Assembly (NCBI GenBank): GCA_946886925.1 | Contig: CAMPJQ010000164.1 | Location: 1-6,534, forward strand | Reading direction: 5' to 3' | Length of the DNA: 6,534 nt | DNA from: an uncultured Terrimonas sp. | Lineage (GTDB): Bacteria > Bacteroidota > Bacteroidia > Chitinophagales > Chitinophagaceae | Part shown: positions 1 to 6,094 of the stretch, piece by piece | Numbering within the stretch: the stretch's first letter is position 1 | Layout of the letters: each line of letters begins with the position of its first letter | Notes under the pieces: generated by a model | Seen by the model: the letters and a program-made list of their open reading frames with translations, nothing else | Databases searched by the model: none | Told to the model about the DNA's origin: nothing | Program-made: the position numbers and the translations under genes

Positions 1-2
1 GG

Positions 3-17
3 AGCCCAAAACGGGCT
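3..17. other. Short GC-rich hairpin at the window edge
   Basis: A perfect 5-bp inverted repeat (AGCCC at 3-7, GGGCT at 13-17) encloses a 5-nt loop. No T-run follows on the plus strand, and the upstream context is cut off. It could belong to the 3' end of a gene left of the window, but its role is not established. The rest of 18-110 is an AT-rich leader to ricT in which I see no gene and no convincing Bacteroidota promoter (TTG / TAnnTTTG). Confidence 0.3.
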
Positions 18-110
18 GTTCCTCAACAGGATAATAGTGTGCATTTTAATTACTGTAACATCATTCCCTTAATCAGGCATTATTATTAACTATTTAATAT
101 ATGCCGAAAT

Positions 111-1358
111 ATGAGTTGTAGTAGCTGTGGAACCAATGCCGGGGGCAAACCCAACGGATGTAAAAGTAACGGAGGATGCAGCACCGGCGGATGTAACCGC
201 ATGAATGTGCACGATTGGTTAACCAACCTTCCCTTGTCTGATGAAGACAGTATGTGCCGAATTGTTGAAATTTCCTTTAACAATGGCAGCAGAAAAGATT
301 TTTACCGCAACAATACTGTTCAACAATACGAAAAAGGCGATCTGGTAACCGTAGAAGGTGTAAGTGGCTTTGATACGGGTGAAGTAAGCCTTTCGGGAGA
401 ATTGGTGCGCCTGCAACTAAAAAAGAAAGGCGTTGAGGAAAACAATCCTGAAATAAAAAGAATACTGCGCAGGGCGGGTGATCGCGACCTGGAACTGATG
501 AAGCACAACAAGGCCCGCGAGCCGGAGGCTTTGATGCGTGCCCGGTCTATTGCCAGGCAGTTGAAATTGGAAATGAAACTTGCGGAAGTAGAATTCCAGG
601 CAGATGGAAGAAAAGCTACTTTTTTTTATACCGCAGATGGCCGGGTGGATTTTCGGGAACTGATAAAAATATATGCCTCGGAGTTTAAGGTAAAGGTAGA
701 AATGAAGCAGATTGGTGCAAGGCAGGAAGCGGCAAAAGTAGGAGGAATAGGCAGTTGCGGCCGCGAACTCTGTTGCAGCACCTGGCTTACCAGCTTTAAA
801 AGCGTTACCACTATTGCGGCCCGGTACCAGAACCTGAGCATCAATCAAACGAAATTAAGCGGCCAATGCGGACGCCTTAAATGCTGTTTGAACTATGAAC
901 TGGATACTTATTTAGATGCGCTCCAGGGGTTCCCGGACAACGCCGATATATTAGAAACGGCCAAAGGGAATGCATTGCTTATTAAAAAAGACATTTTCCG
1001 CAACCTCATGTGGTATATATTGCCCGACAGCAATAAACAATATCCACTTTCCATTGTTACAGTACGCAAAATAAAAGAAATGAATGCAAAGGGCACAAAA
1101 CCCGAAGCATTAGAAACAGAAGAACTGGTAAGCAGCAAGCCCAAAGAAGTGGAGCCGGATTTTGTAGATGTAGTAGGACAAATTAGTTTACGCAGTTTAG
1201 AAAAAAACGATAAGAGAAGGAAATTCAAACAAAGGGAACAAAGAGATCAGCAGGATAGAAACCGGAGTAATGCTAAAAATACGCCACGCCCACCGCAGCA
1301 ACAAAACCAGCCGAGACCGCAGATCAGGAAAAACAGGGATAAAGGGAAAACGAATTAG
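111..1358 (+). CDS. ricT: RicT/YaaT-like PSP1-domain protein with Cys-rich N-terminus
   Basis: This is a 415-residue protein of the PSP1 C-terminal domain family (Bacillus subtilis RicT/YaaT). In B. subtilis, RicT works with RicA and RicF in an Fe-S-containing complex that helps RNase Y in mRNA maturation and affects sporulation and biofilm formation. The signature is clear: CGRELCC (Cys216, 221, 222) and CGRLKCC (Cys253, 258, 259), followed by the NYE motif. Two features go beyond the roughly 275-residue Bacillus protein. One is an N-terminal stretch with Cys3, 6, 17, 23 and 28 among Gly, Ser and Asn. The other is a basic, Gln/Pro/Arg-rich, probably disordered tail from about residue 360. 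The ATG at 111 is chosen because the Cys-rich sequence begins there. It is the only plus-strand gene and converges on the fucose cluster. The family call is firm. The molecular role in Bacteroidota is inferred, because no ricA or ricF is visible here. Confidence 0.93.
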   Translation: MSCSSCGTNAGGKPNGCKSNGGCSTGGCNRMNVHDWLTNLPLSDEDSMCRIVEISFNNGSRKDFYRNNTVQQYEKGDLVTVEGVSGFDTGEVSLSGELVRLQLKKKGVEENNPEIKRILRRAGDRDLELMKHNKAREPEALMRARSIARQLKLEMKLAEVEFQADGRKATFFYTADGRVDFRELIKIYASEFKVKVEMKQIGARQEAAKVGGIGSCGRELCCSTWLTSFKSVTTIAARYQNLSINQTKLSGQCGRLKCCLNYELDTYLDALQGFPDNADILETAKGNALLIKKDIFRNLMWYILPDSNKQYPLSIVTVRKIKEMNAKGTKPEALETEELVSSKPKEVEPDFVDVVGQISLRSLEKNDKRRKFKQREQRDQQDRNRSNAKNTPRPPQQQNQPRPQIRKNRDKGKTN

Positions 1359-1399
1359 GGAGCTGGTATTAAGTAGGAGTAATGGTTTTTGTTGTTATC

Positions 1400-1488
1400 G
1401 TCAAAAGTGAGAGGATAAAACCCGCCCGGCTGAACACCGTTCGGACGGGGTGAAAGAAGTGATTCACTTCTCACGTTTCACATTTGAC
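1400..1488. repeat. 89-bp nested inverted repeat in the convergent spacer
   Basis: The outer arms GTCAAAAGTGAGA (1400-1412) and TTTCACATTTGAC (1476-1488) pair over 13 positions with one mismatch and one G-U. Inside lie a GC-rich hairpin (1425-1449) and a 15-bp palindrome (GAAGTGA-T-TCACTTC, 1456-1470). The element sits between the 3' ends of two converging genes. It could be a bidirectional transcription-termination structure or a copy of a dispersed palindromic repeat; one copy alone cannot tell. Confidence 0.6.
1425..1449 (-). terminator. Probable intrinsic terminator of the fucose cluster
   Basis: The stem CCCGGCTGAAC / GTTCGGACGGG pairs over 11 positions with one G-A mismatch and one G-U, around an ACC loop. 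Read on the minus strand it is followed by CGGG and then TTTT, about 140 nt after the fucP stop codon. On the plus strand it is followed by TGAAAG rather than T, so it fits the minus-strand cluster better than ricT. An alternative pairing beginning at 1421 brings the stem right up to the T-run. Confidence 0.5.
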
Positions 1489-1543
1489 ATAGCTATATAT
1501 GATTAGTGAGCAGATTTTACCGGTTGAATAATTAACCAGGCGT

Positions 1544-1564
1544 ACCTGTAACCTGCAACTTGTA
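1544..1564. repeat. Three-unit 7-nt tandem repeat (ACYTGYA)
   Basis: Three consecutive degenerate heptamers, ACCTGTA, ACCTGCA and ACTTGTA, lie 22 bp beyond the fucP stop codon. The period (7) matches that of the arrays around the four-helix-bundle cassette at 4541-4561 and 4986-5013, but the unit sequence is different. With three units it could be chance, although the spacing is exact. Confidence 0.5.
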
Positions 1565-1586
1565 ACATCCTGCCCCACTTCCGTTT

Positions 1587-2825
1587 TTATGTTCTCTTTA
1601 TTTTATATCCCTTCCAGCCATACCATGCTACCACAATAAAGCAAAACAATGGTATAATGTATGCCTGTGCCGTACCTTTTTCCGACAATAGTCCCATAAA
1701 ATAAGGCATTAGCGCTCCTCCTACAATAGACATGATCTGAAATGATGAACCTTTTTTTGTATGGTGGCCCAGGTCTTTAACACCCAGGGCAAAAATGGTT
1801 GGAAACATAATGGATTCAAAAAAGAAAACAGCCATCAGGGAATATACCGACAGCCAGTCACTACCCCAAACCACTATTACACAAAGAACAATATTGACCA
1901 GTGCAAAAATGGTAAGCAGCTTGTTGGGTGCAACCTTTCGCATGAGTGCGGTTCCTACAAACCTGCCTATGGTGAAAAGCAATAAGCTGATAGAAAGCAG
2001 ATAAGCTGCTTTTGAATTGTCAATTTCATTTTTTGCTTCGGTACAATAATTAATAAAAAGTGCAGCTATCCCTACTTGCGCCGCAACATAAAAAAATTGT
2101 GCTATTACGCCGTATACAAAATGACTATGTTGGAATAACGGCTTTTTATCCTGTATTTGATCGGAAACGATTTCGCTTTCTTTGATCTCGGGCAAATAGG
2201 TTCGCCAGAACAATACAGCGATAAATAAAACAACGATGGCTATGATAACATATACCACTTTTACTGAATCCAGGTTGCCACTATCCGTTCCTGAAGCATC
2301 ATTAAAAAAAACGTTCGCGGCGATGATCGGCCCAATAAAAGAACCCACACCGTTAAAGCATTGCGACAAATTGAGCCGGAATTCGGATGTTTCGGGTTTG
2401 CCCAATACGGTTACATAGGGATTTGCAGCCGTTTCCAGGCAGGTTAACCCCGAAGCGAGTATGAAAAGCGCGAATAAAAAAAAGTCGAAACTGGCCATTT
2501 GCGCCGACGGGAAAAAAAGAAATGCACCCGTTGCATACAATAGCAGCCCGAGGATGATGCCTTTCTTATACCCATACTTATTCATAAAAATACCGGCAGG
2601 CAGGGCAATAAGAAAGTATGCGCCAAAATAAGCTGCCTGTAATAGCGTTGATCTTGCTTTTGTTACATTCATTGCATCCTGGAAATGCTTATTAAGCACA
2701 TCTAACAGCCCGTAAGCCAATCCCCATAAAAAAAATAAGCTCGTTACCAAAATAAGCGGGAACAGGAAATTCGAATCCTTTCCGGAGGTTGCTGCAACAG
2801 GAGCAGCGGTTGAGGTTAAGGCCAT
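1587..2825 (-). CDS. fucP: L-fucose:H+ symporter FucP (MFS)
   Basis: This is a 412-residue major facilitator superfamily permease with about twelve hydrophobic segments (starting near residue 22 and ending near 403), close to the 438 residues of E. coli FucP. It aligns by eye with FucP through LFFLWGLAYGLLD, YKKGIILGLLLYATGA, LTCLETAANPYVTVLG and FRLNLSQCFN in the N-half, and AQFFYVAAQ, GRFVGTALM, FPTIFALGVKDLG and KKGSSF in the C-half. Asp42 and Glu131 fall where E. coli FucP has the proton/substrate-coupling residues Asp46 and Glu135. The role is uptake of L-fucose across the inner membrane. It is the last gene of the minus-strand cluster, 25 bp after the dehydrogenase, so it is probably cotranscribed with it. 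The FGHS family also includes glucose/galactose transporters, but the neighbours favour fucose. Confidence 0.92.
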   Translation of the reverse strand: MALTSTAAPVAATSGKDSNFLFPLILVTSLFFLWGLAYGLLDVLNKHFQDAMNVTKARSTLLQAAYFGAYFLIALPAGIFMNKYGYKKGIILGLLLYATGAFLFFPSAQMASFDFFLFALFILASGLTCLETAANPYVTVLGKPETSEFRLNLSQCFNGVGSFIGPIIAANVFFNDASGTDSGNLDSVKVVYVIIAIVVLFIAVLFWRTYLPEIKESEIVSDQIQDKKPLFQHSHFVYGVIAQFFYVAAQVGIAALFINYCTEAKNEIDNSKAAYLLSISLLLFTIGRFVGTALMRKVAPNKLLTIFALVNIVLCVIVVWGSDWLSVYSLMAVFFFESIMFPTIFALGVKDLGHHTKKGSSFQIMSIVGGALMPYFMGLLSEKGTAQAYIIPLFCFIVVAWYGWKGYKIKRT

Positions 2826-2850
2826 GCAATCTTGAATTAAGTATAATAAT

Positions 2851-3633
2851 TTATTGTAAGGATCTGTCTAAATGCGTATAACCACCATCAACATCAATAA
2901 TTTGCCCGGTAGTATGGCTCGACCTGTTGCTCAGCAGAAACACAGTCATGTCTGCAATTTCCTCCGATGTGGTCATTCTTTTTTCCAAAGGAATTTTAGA
3001 TACAATCTGCGCCAGTTTTTCCTCCGGGTTGGGAAGTGTTTTTATCCAGTTTTCATACAACGGCGTCCATACTTCGGCCGGCAGCACCGTATTTACCCGT
3101 ATGGAATAAGGCAGCAATTCAACCGCCCATTCCCTGGTGAGTGCATTAACTGCTCCCTTGGAAGCAGCATAACCCGAAGTATTGCCCTGCCCCGTAACCG
3201 ATACTTTAGACCCAATATTTACAATATTCCCTTTTGTTTTTTTGAGGTAAGGCAATGCAAAATGCGCCAGGTTATAATAGTGACTGAGGTTTTTTTGAAG
3301 AGACTGGAAGAATTTTTCGGGTGATCCTTTTTCAAGCCCAACGCCATCGTTTATACCCGCATTATTAATTAAACCGTCAATCCTGCTGTATTTTTCAACA
3401 GCAAAATCAATCACTTCGCTGCAGGTTTCCGGGGCACCAAGTTCTGCAGTAATGTAGCTGGCTTTTCCACCGGCTTTTATTATTTCATCTACAATAACCT
3501 GGTTATCTGTTTTATTTCTTCCTGCAATTACTACTATACCCCCTTCTGCCGCAATGGTTTTGCTGATGGCGGCGCCTATGCCTTTAGCACCTCCTGTAAC
3601 GATAAAAACTTTATTGCCAAGGTTCAGGTTCAT
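2851..3633 (-). CDS. SDR family dehydrogenase, probable L-fucose dehydrogenase
   Basis: This is a classical short-chain dehydrogenase/reductase of 260 residues. The Rossmann motif TGGAKGIG is at 13-20 and NNAG at 90-93. The catalytic set is Asn115, Ser142, Tyr155 and Lys159, with Tyr-x3-Lys intact. The cofactor is NAD(P)+; Arg39 after the second strand hints at NADP+ but does not settle it. From memory, the stretch VTGQGNTSGYAASKGA, the PAEVWTPLY segment and the C-terminal GGYTHLDRSL resemble the characterised Burkholderia L-fucose dehydrogenase, which oxidises L-fucose to L-fucono-lactone. Its place between the lactonase and fucP supports this. The alternative is 2-keto-3-deoxy-L-fuconate dehydrogenase, another SDR of the same pathway. 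The start at 3633 leaves the usual short N-terminus before the first strand. Confidence 0.88.
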   Translation of the reverse strand: MNLNLGNKVFIVTGGAKGIGAAISKTIAAEGGIVVIAGRNKTDNQVIVDEIIKAGGKASYITAELGAPETCSEVIDFAVEKYSRIDGLINNAGINDGVGLEKGSPEKFFQSLQKNLSHYYNLAHFALPYLKKTKGNIVNIGSKVSVTGQGNTSGYAASKGAVNALTREWAVELLPYSIRVNTVLPAEVWTPLYENWIKTLPNPEEKLAQIVSKIPLEKRMTTSEEIADMTVFLLSNRSSHTTGQIIDVDGGYTHLDRSLQ

Positions 3634-3660
3634 TGTTGTTTATTTAAAATAAAAAATGAT

Positions 3661-3707
3661 CTTCAGCATTAGAGAAGCGAATGCCGGGGCCATACTCTTC
3701 GCTGAAG
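3661..3707. promoter_or_regulatory. Dyad in the lactonase-dehydrogenase spacer
   Basis: Perfect 7-bp arms CTTCAGC (3661-3667) and GCTGAAG (3701-3707) lie in the 78-bp gap between the lactonase stop and the dehydrogenase start. Other pairings compete with it: AGCGAA 3676-3681 with TTCGCT 3698-3703, and GCATT 3666-3670 with AATGC 3680-3684. On the minus strand the dyad is followed by a T-rich run (ATCATTTTTTATTTT). It could be an attenuator or partial terminator, or an mRNA-processing hairpin ahead of the dehydrogenase gene. The structure is only predicted. Confidence 0.4.
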
Positions 3708-3711
3708 ACAA

Positions 3712-4536
3712 TCAGAGGTTGTAAAATTCTATGGCATTTAGCCCAAACACCTTCTCTCTTTCTTCTTCCTCGTAGTTTTCCATATATTTTTCCAGCAAAC
3801 TTTTCCATTGCACATACATACCTGAAACCAAAATAACCGGCCAATCGCTGCCATACATGAGCCTGCCGGTGCCAAAAGCTTCAAATACCACATCAAGATA
3901 AGGATAAAAATCACCGGCGCTCCACTCTTTCCAGGCAGCTTCGGTAAATAACCCGGATAATTTACAATACACGTTAGGATGGCGGGCAATTTCCTTCATC
4001 CCCTTAGCCCATTCATCAATGGCTTTATGCTTAATATCTGGTTTGGCACAATGATCAATAACCAGCTTCTGATCGGGAAACAACGACACAAACTCCAGTG
4101 CCGGTTGCAACTGGTGGTGATAGATCAACACATCATAGGTATAATTGAATGCCTTTAATGCTTTAACGCCCCGCTGAAAGTCTTTTTGCAGCAAAAAATC
4201 GTTGGGCTCGCCCTGCACGATATGGCGGTACCCTTTTATAGCAGTGTATTCCGAAAAATGCTGCAACCTTTCTTCCACATCGTCAGACCGCAGATCTATC
4301 CATCCCACTACGCCTTTTATAATAGGATGCGTTTTGGCCAATTCACACAAAAAACGGGTCTCTACTTCCGACTGGTCGGCCTGTACAGCCACGCATCCGT
4401 CTACATCATTCCGCTTTAAAGTAGATTCTAATGTTTGGGGAATATAATCCTGCTGCAGCACTTTCATATCATCCATCCAGGCATCCCGTTTCCTGTCGTA
4501 TTTCCAAAAATGAACGTGTGAGTCAATGCAAGTCAT
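3712..4536 (-). CDS. Amidohydrolase family 2, probable L-fuconolactonase
   Basis: This is a 274-residue metal-dependent TIM-barrel hydrolase of the COG3618 (L-fuconolactonase-like) group. The N-terminal DSHVHFW holds the His7-x-His9 metal pair. VQADQ is at 51-55, GYRH at 102-105, DHCAKPDI at 161-168 and YGSDWPV at 228-234, where Asp231 is the expected catalytic/metal residue. The expected reaction is cytosolic hydrolysis of L-fucono-lactone to L-fuconate, the step after the adjacent dehydrogenase. Related members open other sugar lactones or act on 2-pyrone-4,6-dicarboxylate, so the substrate rests on context. The start at 4536 is supported by the HxH motif directly after it. The bases before this ATG belong to the repeat array of the neighbouring cassette, so its native leader seems to have been replaced and no Shine-Dalgarno sequence is present. 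Confidence 0.88.
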   Translation of the reverse strand: MTCIDSHVHFWKYDRKRDAWMDDMKVLQQDYIPQTLESTLKRNDVDGCVAVQADQSEVETRFLCELAKTHPIIKGVVGWIDLRSDDVEERLQHFSEYTAIKGYRHIVQGEPNDFLLQKDFQRGVKALKAFNYTYDVLIYHHQLQPALEFVSLFPDQKLVIDHCAKPDIKHKAIDEWAKGMKEIARHPNVYCKLSGLFTEAAWKEWSAGDFYPYLDVVFEAFGTGRLMYGSDWPVILVSGMYVQWKSLLEKYMENYEEEEREKVFGLNAIEFYNL

Positions 4537-4540
4537 AAAG

Positions 4541-4561
4541 TAGTAAGTGATAAGTGGTAAG
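4541..4561 (-). repeat. Left heptad array of the cassette (3 units)
   Basis: Read on the minus strand the units are CTTACCA, CTTATCA and CTTACTA, then CTTT and the ATG of the lactonase gene. They are exact 7-nt steps of the consensus CTYACYA. The array occupies the lactonase ribosome-binding region. Confidence 0.7.
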
Positions 4562-4575
4562 TTCCCTGAACAAAT

Positions 4576-4941
4576 TTATTTTACTTCAATTTTATTTTGT
4601 ATGGATTTAGTTACCCCTACAATAATCCTGGTTACTTCTTCACAAAGGAACAGCAAATCATTCTTTTTCGACACTTCGATATGCTTTAACCGCTCTGCCA
4701 AATAACACATAGGCTTTACTTCGTTACCGGAGTTTCTGGCTATTCCCAAAAACCTCATAAATTCCCTTTTACTTCTCGAATCAAAACCTTCGGCTATATT
4801 GTTTGATACGGATACCGCTGCTGATTGTATCTGACTTTTAAAAGCAAAATCTCTTGTCTGTTCAAATGCACTGTAAATTTCCACCGCCAGATCCTGCGCC
4901 TTTTGCCAGGCTATCAGGTCTTCAAACTTAACAACTTTCAT
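4576..4941 (-). CDS. Four-helix-bundle protein (23S rRNA IVP/S23 family)
   Basis: This is a 121-residue protein with the family signature. The N-terminal FEDLIAWQKAQDLAVEIY is at 6-23, then FAFKSQIQSAA, then SNNIAEGFDSRSKREFMRFLGIARNSGNEV at about 46-75, and a final amphipathic helix at about 92-117. Relatives are encoded in intervening sequences of 23S rRNA genes in Leptospira and others, and are scattered singly through Bacteroidota genomes. Structures show a four-helix bundle that can form pentamers, and the cellular function is unknown. A related fold occurs in Avd of diversity-generating retroelements, but no reverse transcriptase is seen here. The usual Gly of the IARGS motif is Asn70. 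The gene has no metabolic link to its fucose neighbours and sits between inverted heptad arrays, which suggests insertion into the operon. It is transcribed in the operon's direction. Confidence 0.9.
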   Translation of the reverse strand: MKVVKFEDLIAWQKAQDLAVEIYSAFEQTRDFAFKSQIQSAAVSVSNNIAEGFDSRSKREFMRFLGIARNSGNEVKPMCYLAERLKHIEVSKKNDLLFLCEEVTRIIVGVTKSIQNKIEVK

Positions 4942-4958
4942 AACAGGTATTTTTTAGG

Positions 4959-4976
4959 TTAACATTACACTGTTAA
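4959..4976. promoter_or_regulatory. Dyad upstream of the four-helix-bundle gene
   Basis: TTAACA (4959-4964) and TGTTAA (4971-4976) form a perfect 6-bp inverted repeat with a 6-nt spacer, 17 bp before the gene's ATG. The size would suit an operator for a dimeric regulator or for the protein itself, but a chance AT-rich dyad is possible. The surrounding 4942-4985 leader shows no clear promoter. Confidence 0.3.
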
Positions 4977-4985
4977 AAATGTGTT

Positions 4986-5013
4986 CTTACCACTAACTAC
5001 TTACCACTCACCA
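4986..5013 (+). repeat. Right heptad array of the cassette (4 units)
   Basis: The plus-strand units are CTTACCA, CTAACTA, CTTACCA and CTCACCA, exactly 7 nt apart. The next unit would begin CTATTTG and overlaps the SGNH stop codon (TAG on the minus strand, 5014-5016). It is inverted relative to the left array. Confidence 0.7.
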
Positions 5014-5685
5014 CTATTTGATATACCCCCAAAACTGTTCTGCCAGAAACCTGTTCCCCTCATCATTCATGTGCACGCCATCTGTAGTAAGAATACCTGA
5101 ATGTTTATCTTCCGGGTTATGACTGTTGATGTAATCAATAATATTTTTATGCAGGTCTATGAGCTCAACATTTTTGTTTTTAGCGATCTTGCGCACGATC
5201 TCAGAATATTTATTCAGGTCACCGTCTAATTCATTAACAAAGCCCTTTTTTTCACCAACCACCGTAGGTGTGCAAATCACTACTTTTGCACCTGCCGCCT
5301 GTATTTTTTCAATGATCCGGTTGTAAAACTTTTCAAACTTATCGGGGTCTGTTCCTGTTCCAAAACTTCTTTTATGCCATACGTCATTTATGCCAACATA
5401 TATAAAAACCAGGTCGGGTTTTTTAGACAATACATCCTCTTCCAGTCTTAAATAAAGATCATACACTTTATTGCCGCCAATGCCGGCGCCAATGAGGTCA
5501 AAAGCCTTGTCCCTGCCATCTTTTACCAGCATTTGCTTTAACAAAGTAATATATCCGTTGGGCGCAACGCCTGCCTGGGTAATGGAATCACCAAAAAAAA
5601 TAACTTTCTTTTTTTGCATACCGGTAAAAGCGGATAAAAAAAATACTGCAAAAATAATGGACGAGTATAATGATAAGCGTTTCAT
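5014..5685 (-). CDS. Secreted SGNH/GDSL-family esterase
   Basis: This is a 223-residue SGNH hydrolase. Residues 1-22 look like a signal peptide (Lys-Arg, then the hydrophobic SSIIFAVFFLSAF), with no lipobox Cys, so it probably acts in the periplasm or outside. Block I is FFGDSIT with nucleophile Ser34. Block II has the glycines of GAGIGGN (66-72), Block III is GIND with Gly98 and Asn100, and Block V is DGVH with Asp202 and His205. All catalytic and oxyanion residues are present. Relatives include acetylxylan and rhamnogalacturonan acetylesterases and lysophospholipases. Its place among L-fucose genes suggests deacylation of a fucose-bearing polysaccharide or oligosaccharide, but the substrate is inferred only. 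It starts 76 bp after the mutarotase gene, a gap in which I see no terminator or clear promoter. Confidence 0.88.
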   Translation of the reverse strand: MKRLSLYSSIIFAVFFLSAFTGMQKKKVIFFGDSITQAGVAPNGYITLLKQMLVKDGRDKAFDLIGAGIGGNKVYDLYLRLEEDVLSKKPDLVFIYVGINDVWHKRSFGTGTDPDKFEKFYNRIIEKIQAAGAKVVICTPTVVGEKKGFVNELDGDLNKYSEIVRKIAKNKNVELIDLHKNIIDYINSHNPEDKHSGILTTDGVHMNDEGNRFLAEQFWGYIK

Positions 5686-5761
5686 ACAATTTCTTTTAAA
5701 ATATGTGTTGGTGCAATTCAGCGTTAATTAGCCGGATGAGGAAAGAGAGCAGGGACTATTC

Positions 5762-6094
5762 TTATTTCAATTCAAATATCTTTTCCATTATTACCCACTT
5801 CTCGCCGGCTTTTGCCCAGGGCAGCGCCTGCTGAAAGGTCCACATGAAATTTTCCCATTCCTGCACTCTTTGGTTGTCTGCATCAGACGCGCTTTTTTGC
5901 TCAAAAGAAAAATCATCACTCACTTCCATGATCATAAACAGCCTGTTTCCGGTAAGGTAAATGTCCATACCCGTAATGCCATCGGCTTTTATCCTTTCGC
6001 GGATATCGGGCCATATATCCTGGTGTATTTTTTTATACTCCGCTATAACAGCAGGATCATCTTTCAGATCCAGCGCCAGGCAATATCGTTTCAT
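5762..6094 (-). CDS. RhaM-fold mutarotase, probable L-fucose mutarotase
   Basis: This is a 110-residue protein of the L-rhamnose mutarotase (RhaM, DUF718) family, a small dimeric alpha+beta-barrel. The diagnostic Y-x3-H (Tyr20, His24) is followed by DIWPDI (Trp28, Pro29), the MDIYLTGNRLFMIMEV strand pair and WENFM. It fits the length of E. coli RhaM (104). Family enzymes interconvert alpha and beta anomers. In oxidative fucose clusters such as that of Xanthomonas campestris a member acts on L-fucose, and that role is favoured here because no rhamnose gene is present. The ATG at 6094 is chosen over an in-frame TTG three codons upstream (6103), since family members begin right at the first strand. 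It lies 28 bp after the FAH-family gene, so the two are probably cotranscribed. Confidence 0.9.
   Translation of the reverse strand: MKRYCLALDLKDDPAVIAEYKKIHQDIWPDIRERIKADGITGMDIYLTGNRLFMIMEVSDDFSFEQKSASDADNQRVQEWENFMWTFQQALPWAKAGEKWVIMEKIFELK

Larger units (their letters stand above)
4537..5013 (-). mobile_element. Putative IVP/four-helix-bundle cassette with inverted heptad ends
   Basis: A segment of about 477 bp carries one gene (4576-4941) between two arrays of the 7-nt unit CTYACYA in inverted orientation. The left edge touches the lactonase ATG. The right array ends just before the SGNH TAG at 5014-5016. The innermost 9 bp are perfect inverted repeats (AGTGGTAAG 4553-4561, CTTACCACT 4986-4994), and about 19 of 25 positions pair overall. 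I see no target-site duplication and no transposase. If mobile, it must move with help from elsewhere, as do 23S rRNA intervening sequences, which have the same architecture. Mobility is inferred, not shown. Confidence 0.45.

Noticed and set aside
417..848. 143-residue minus-strand open frame inside ricT
   Set aside because: It is antisense to the conserved core of RicT and shows no family motif.
2872..3324. 150-residue plus-strand open frame opposite the SDR gene
   Set aside because: It overlaps a gene with complete SDR motifs in the other strand, and its translation has no recognisable domain and is rich in Arg/Asn/Phe, as expected of an antisense frame.
3644..3844. 66-residue minus-strand frame overlapping the 3' end of the lactonase gene
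   Set aside because: It lies in another frame of the same strand as the lactonase C-terminus, whose coding sequence is supported to its stop; no domain is recognisable.
4576..4941. Avd accessory protein of a diversity-generating retroelement
   Set aside because: The fold is related, but no reverse transcriptase, template repeat or variable repeat is in the window.
4986..5013. CRISPR-like or satellite array
   Set aside because: The unit is only 7 nt, with no spacers of CRISPR size and no cas genes; it is better described as a degenerate tandem repeat.
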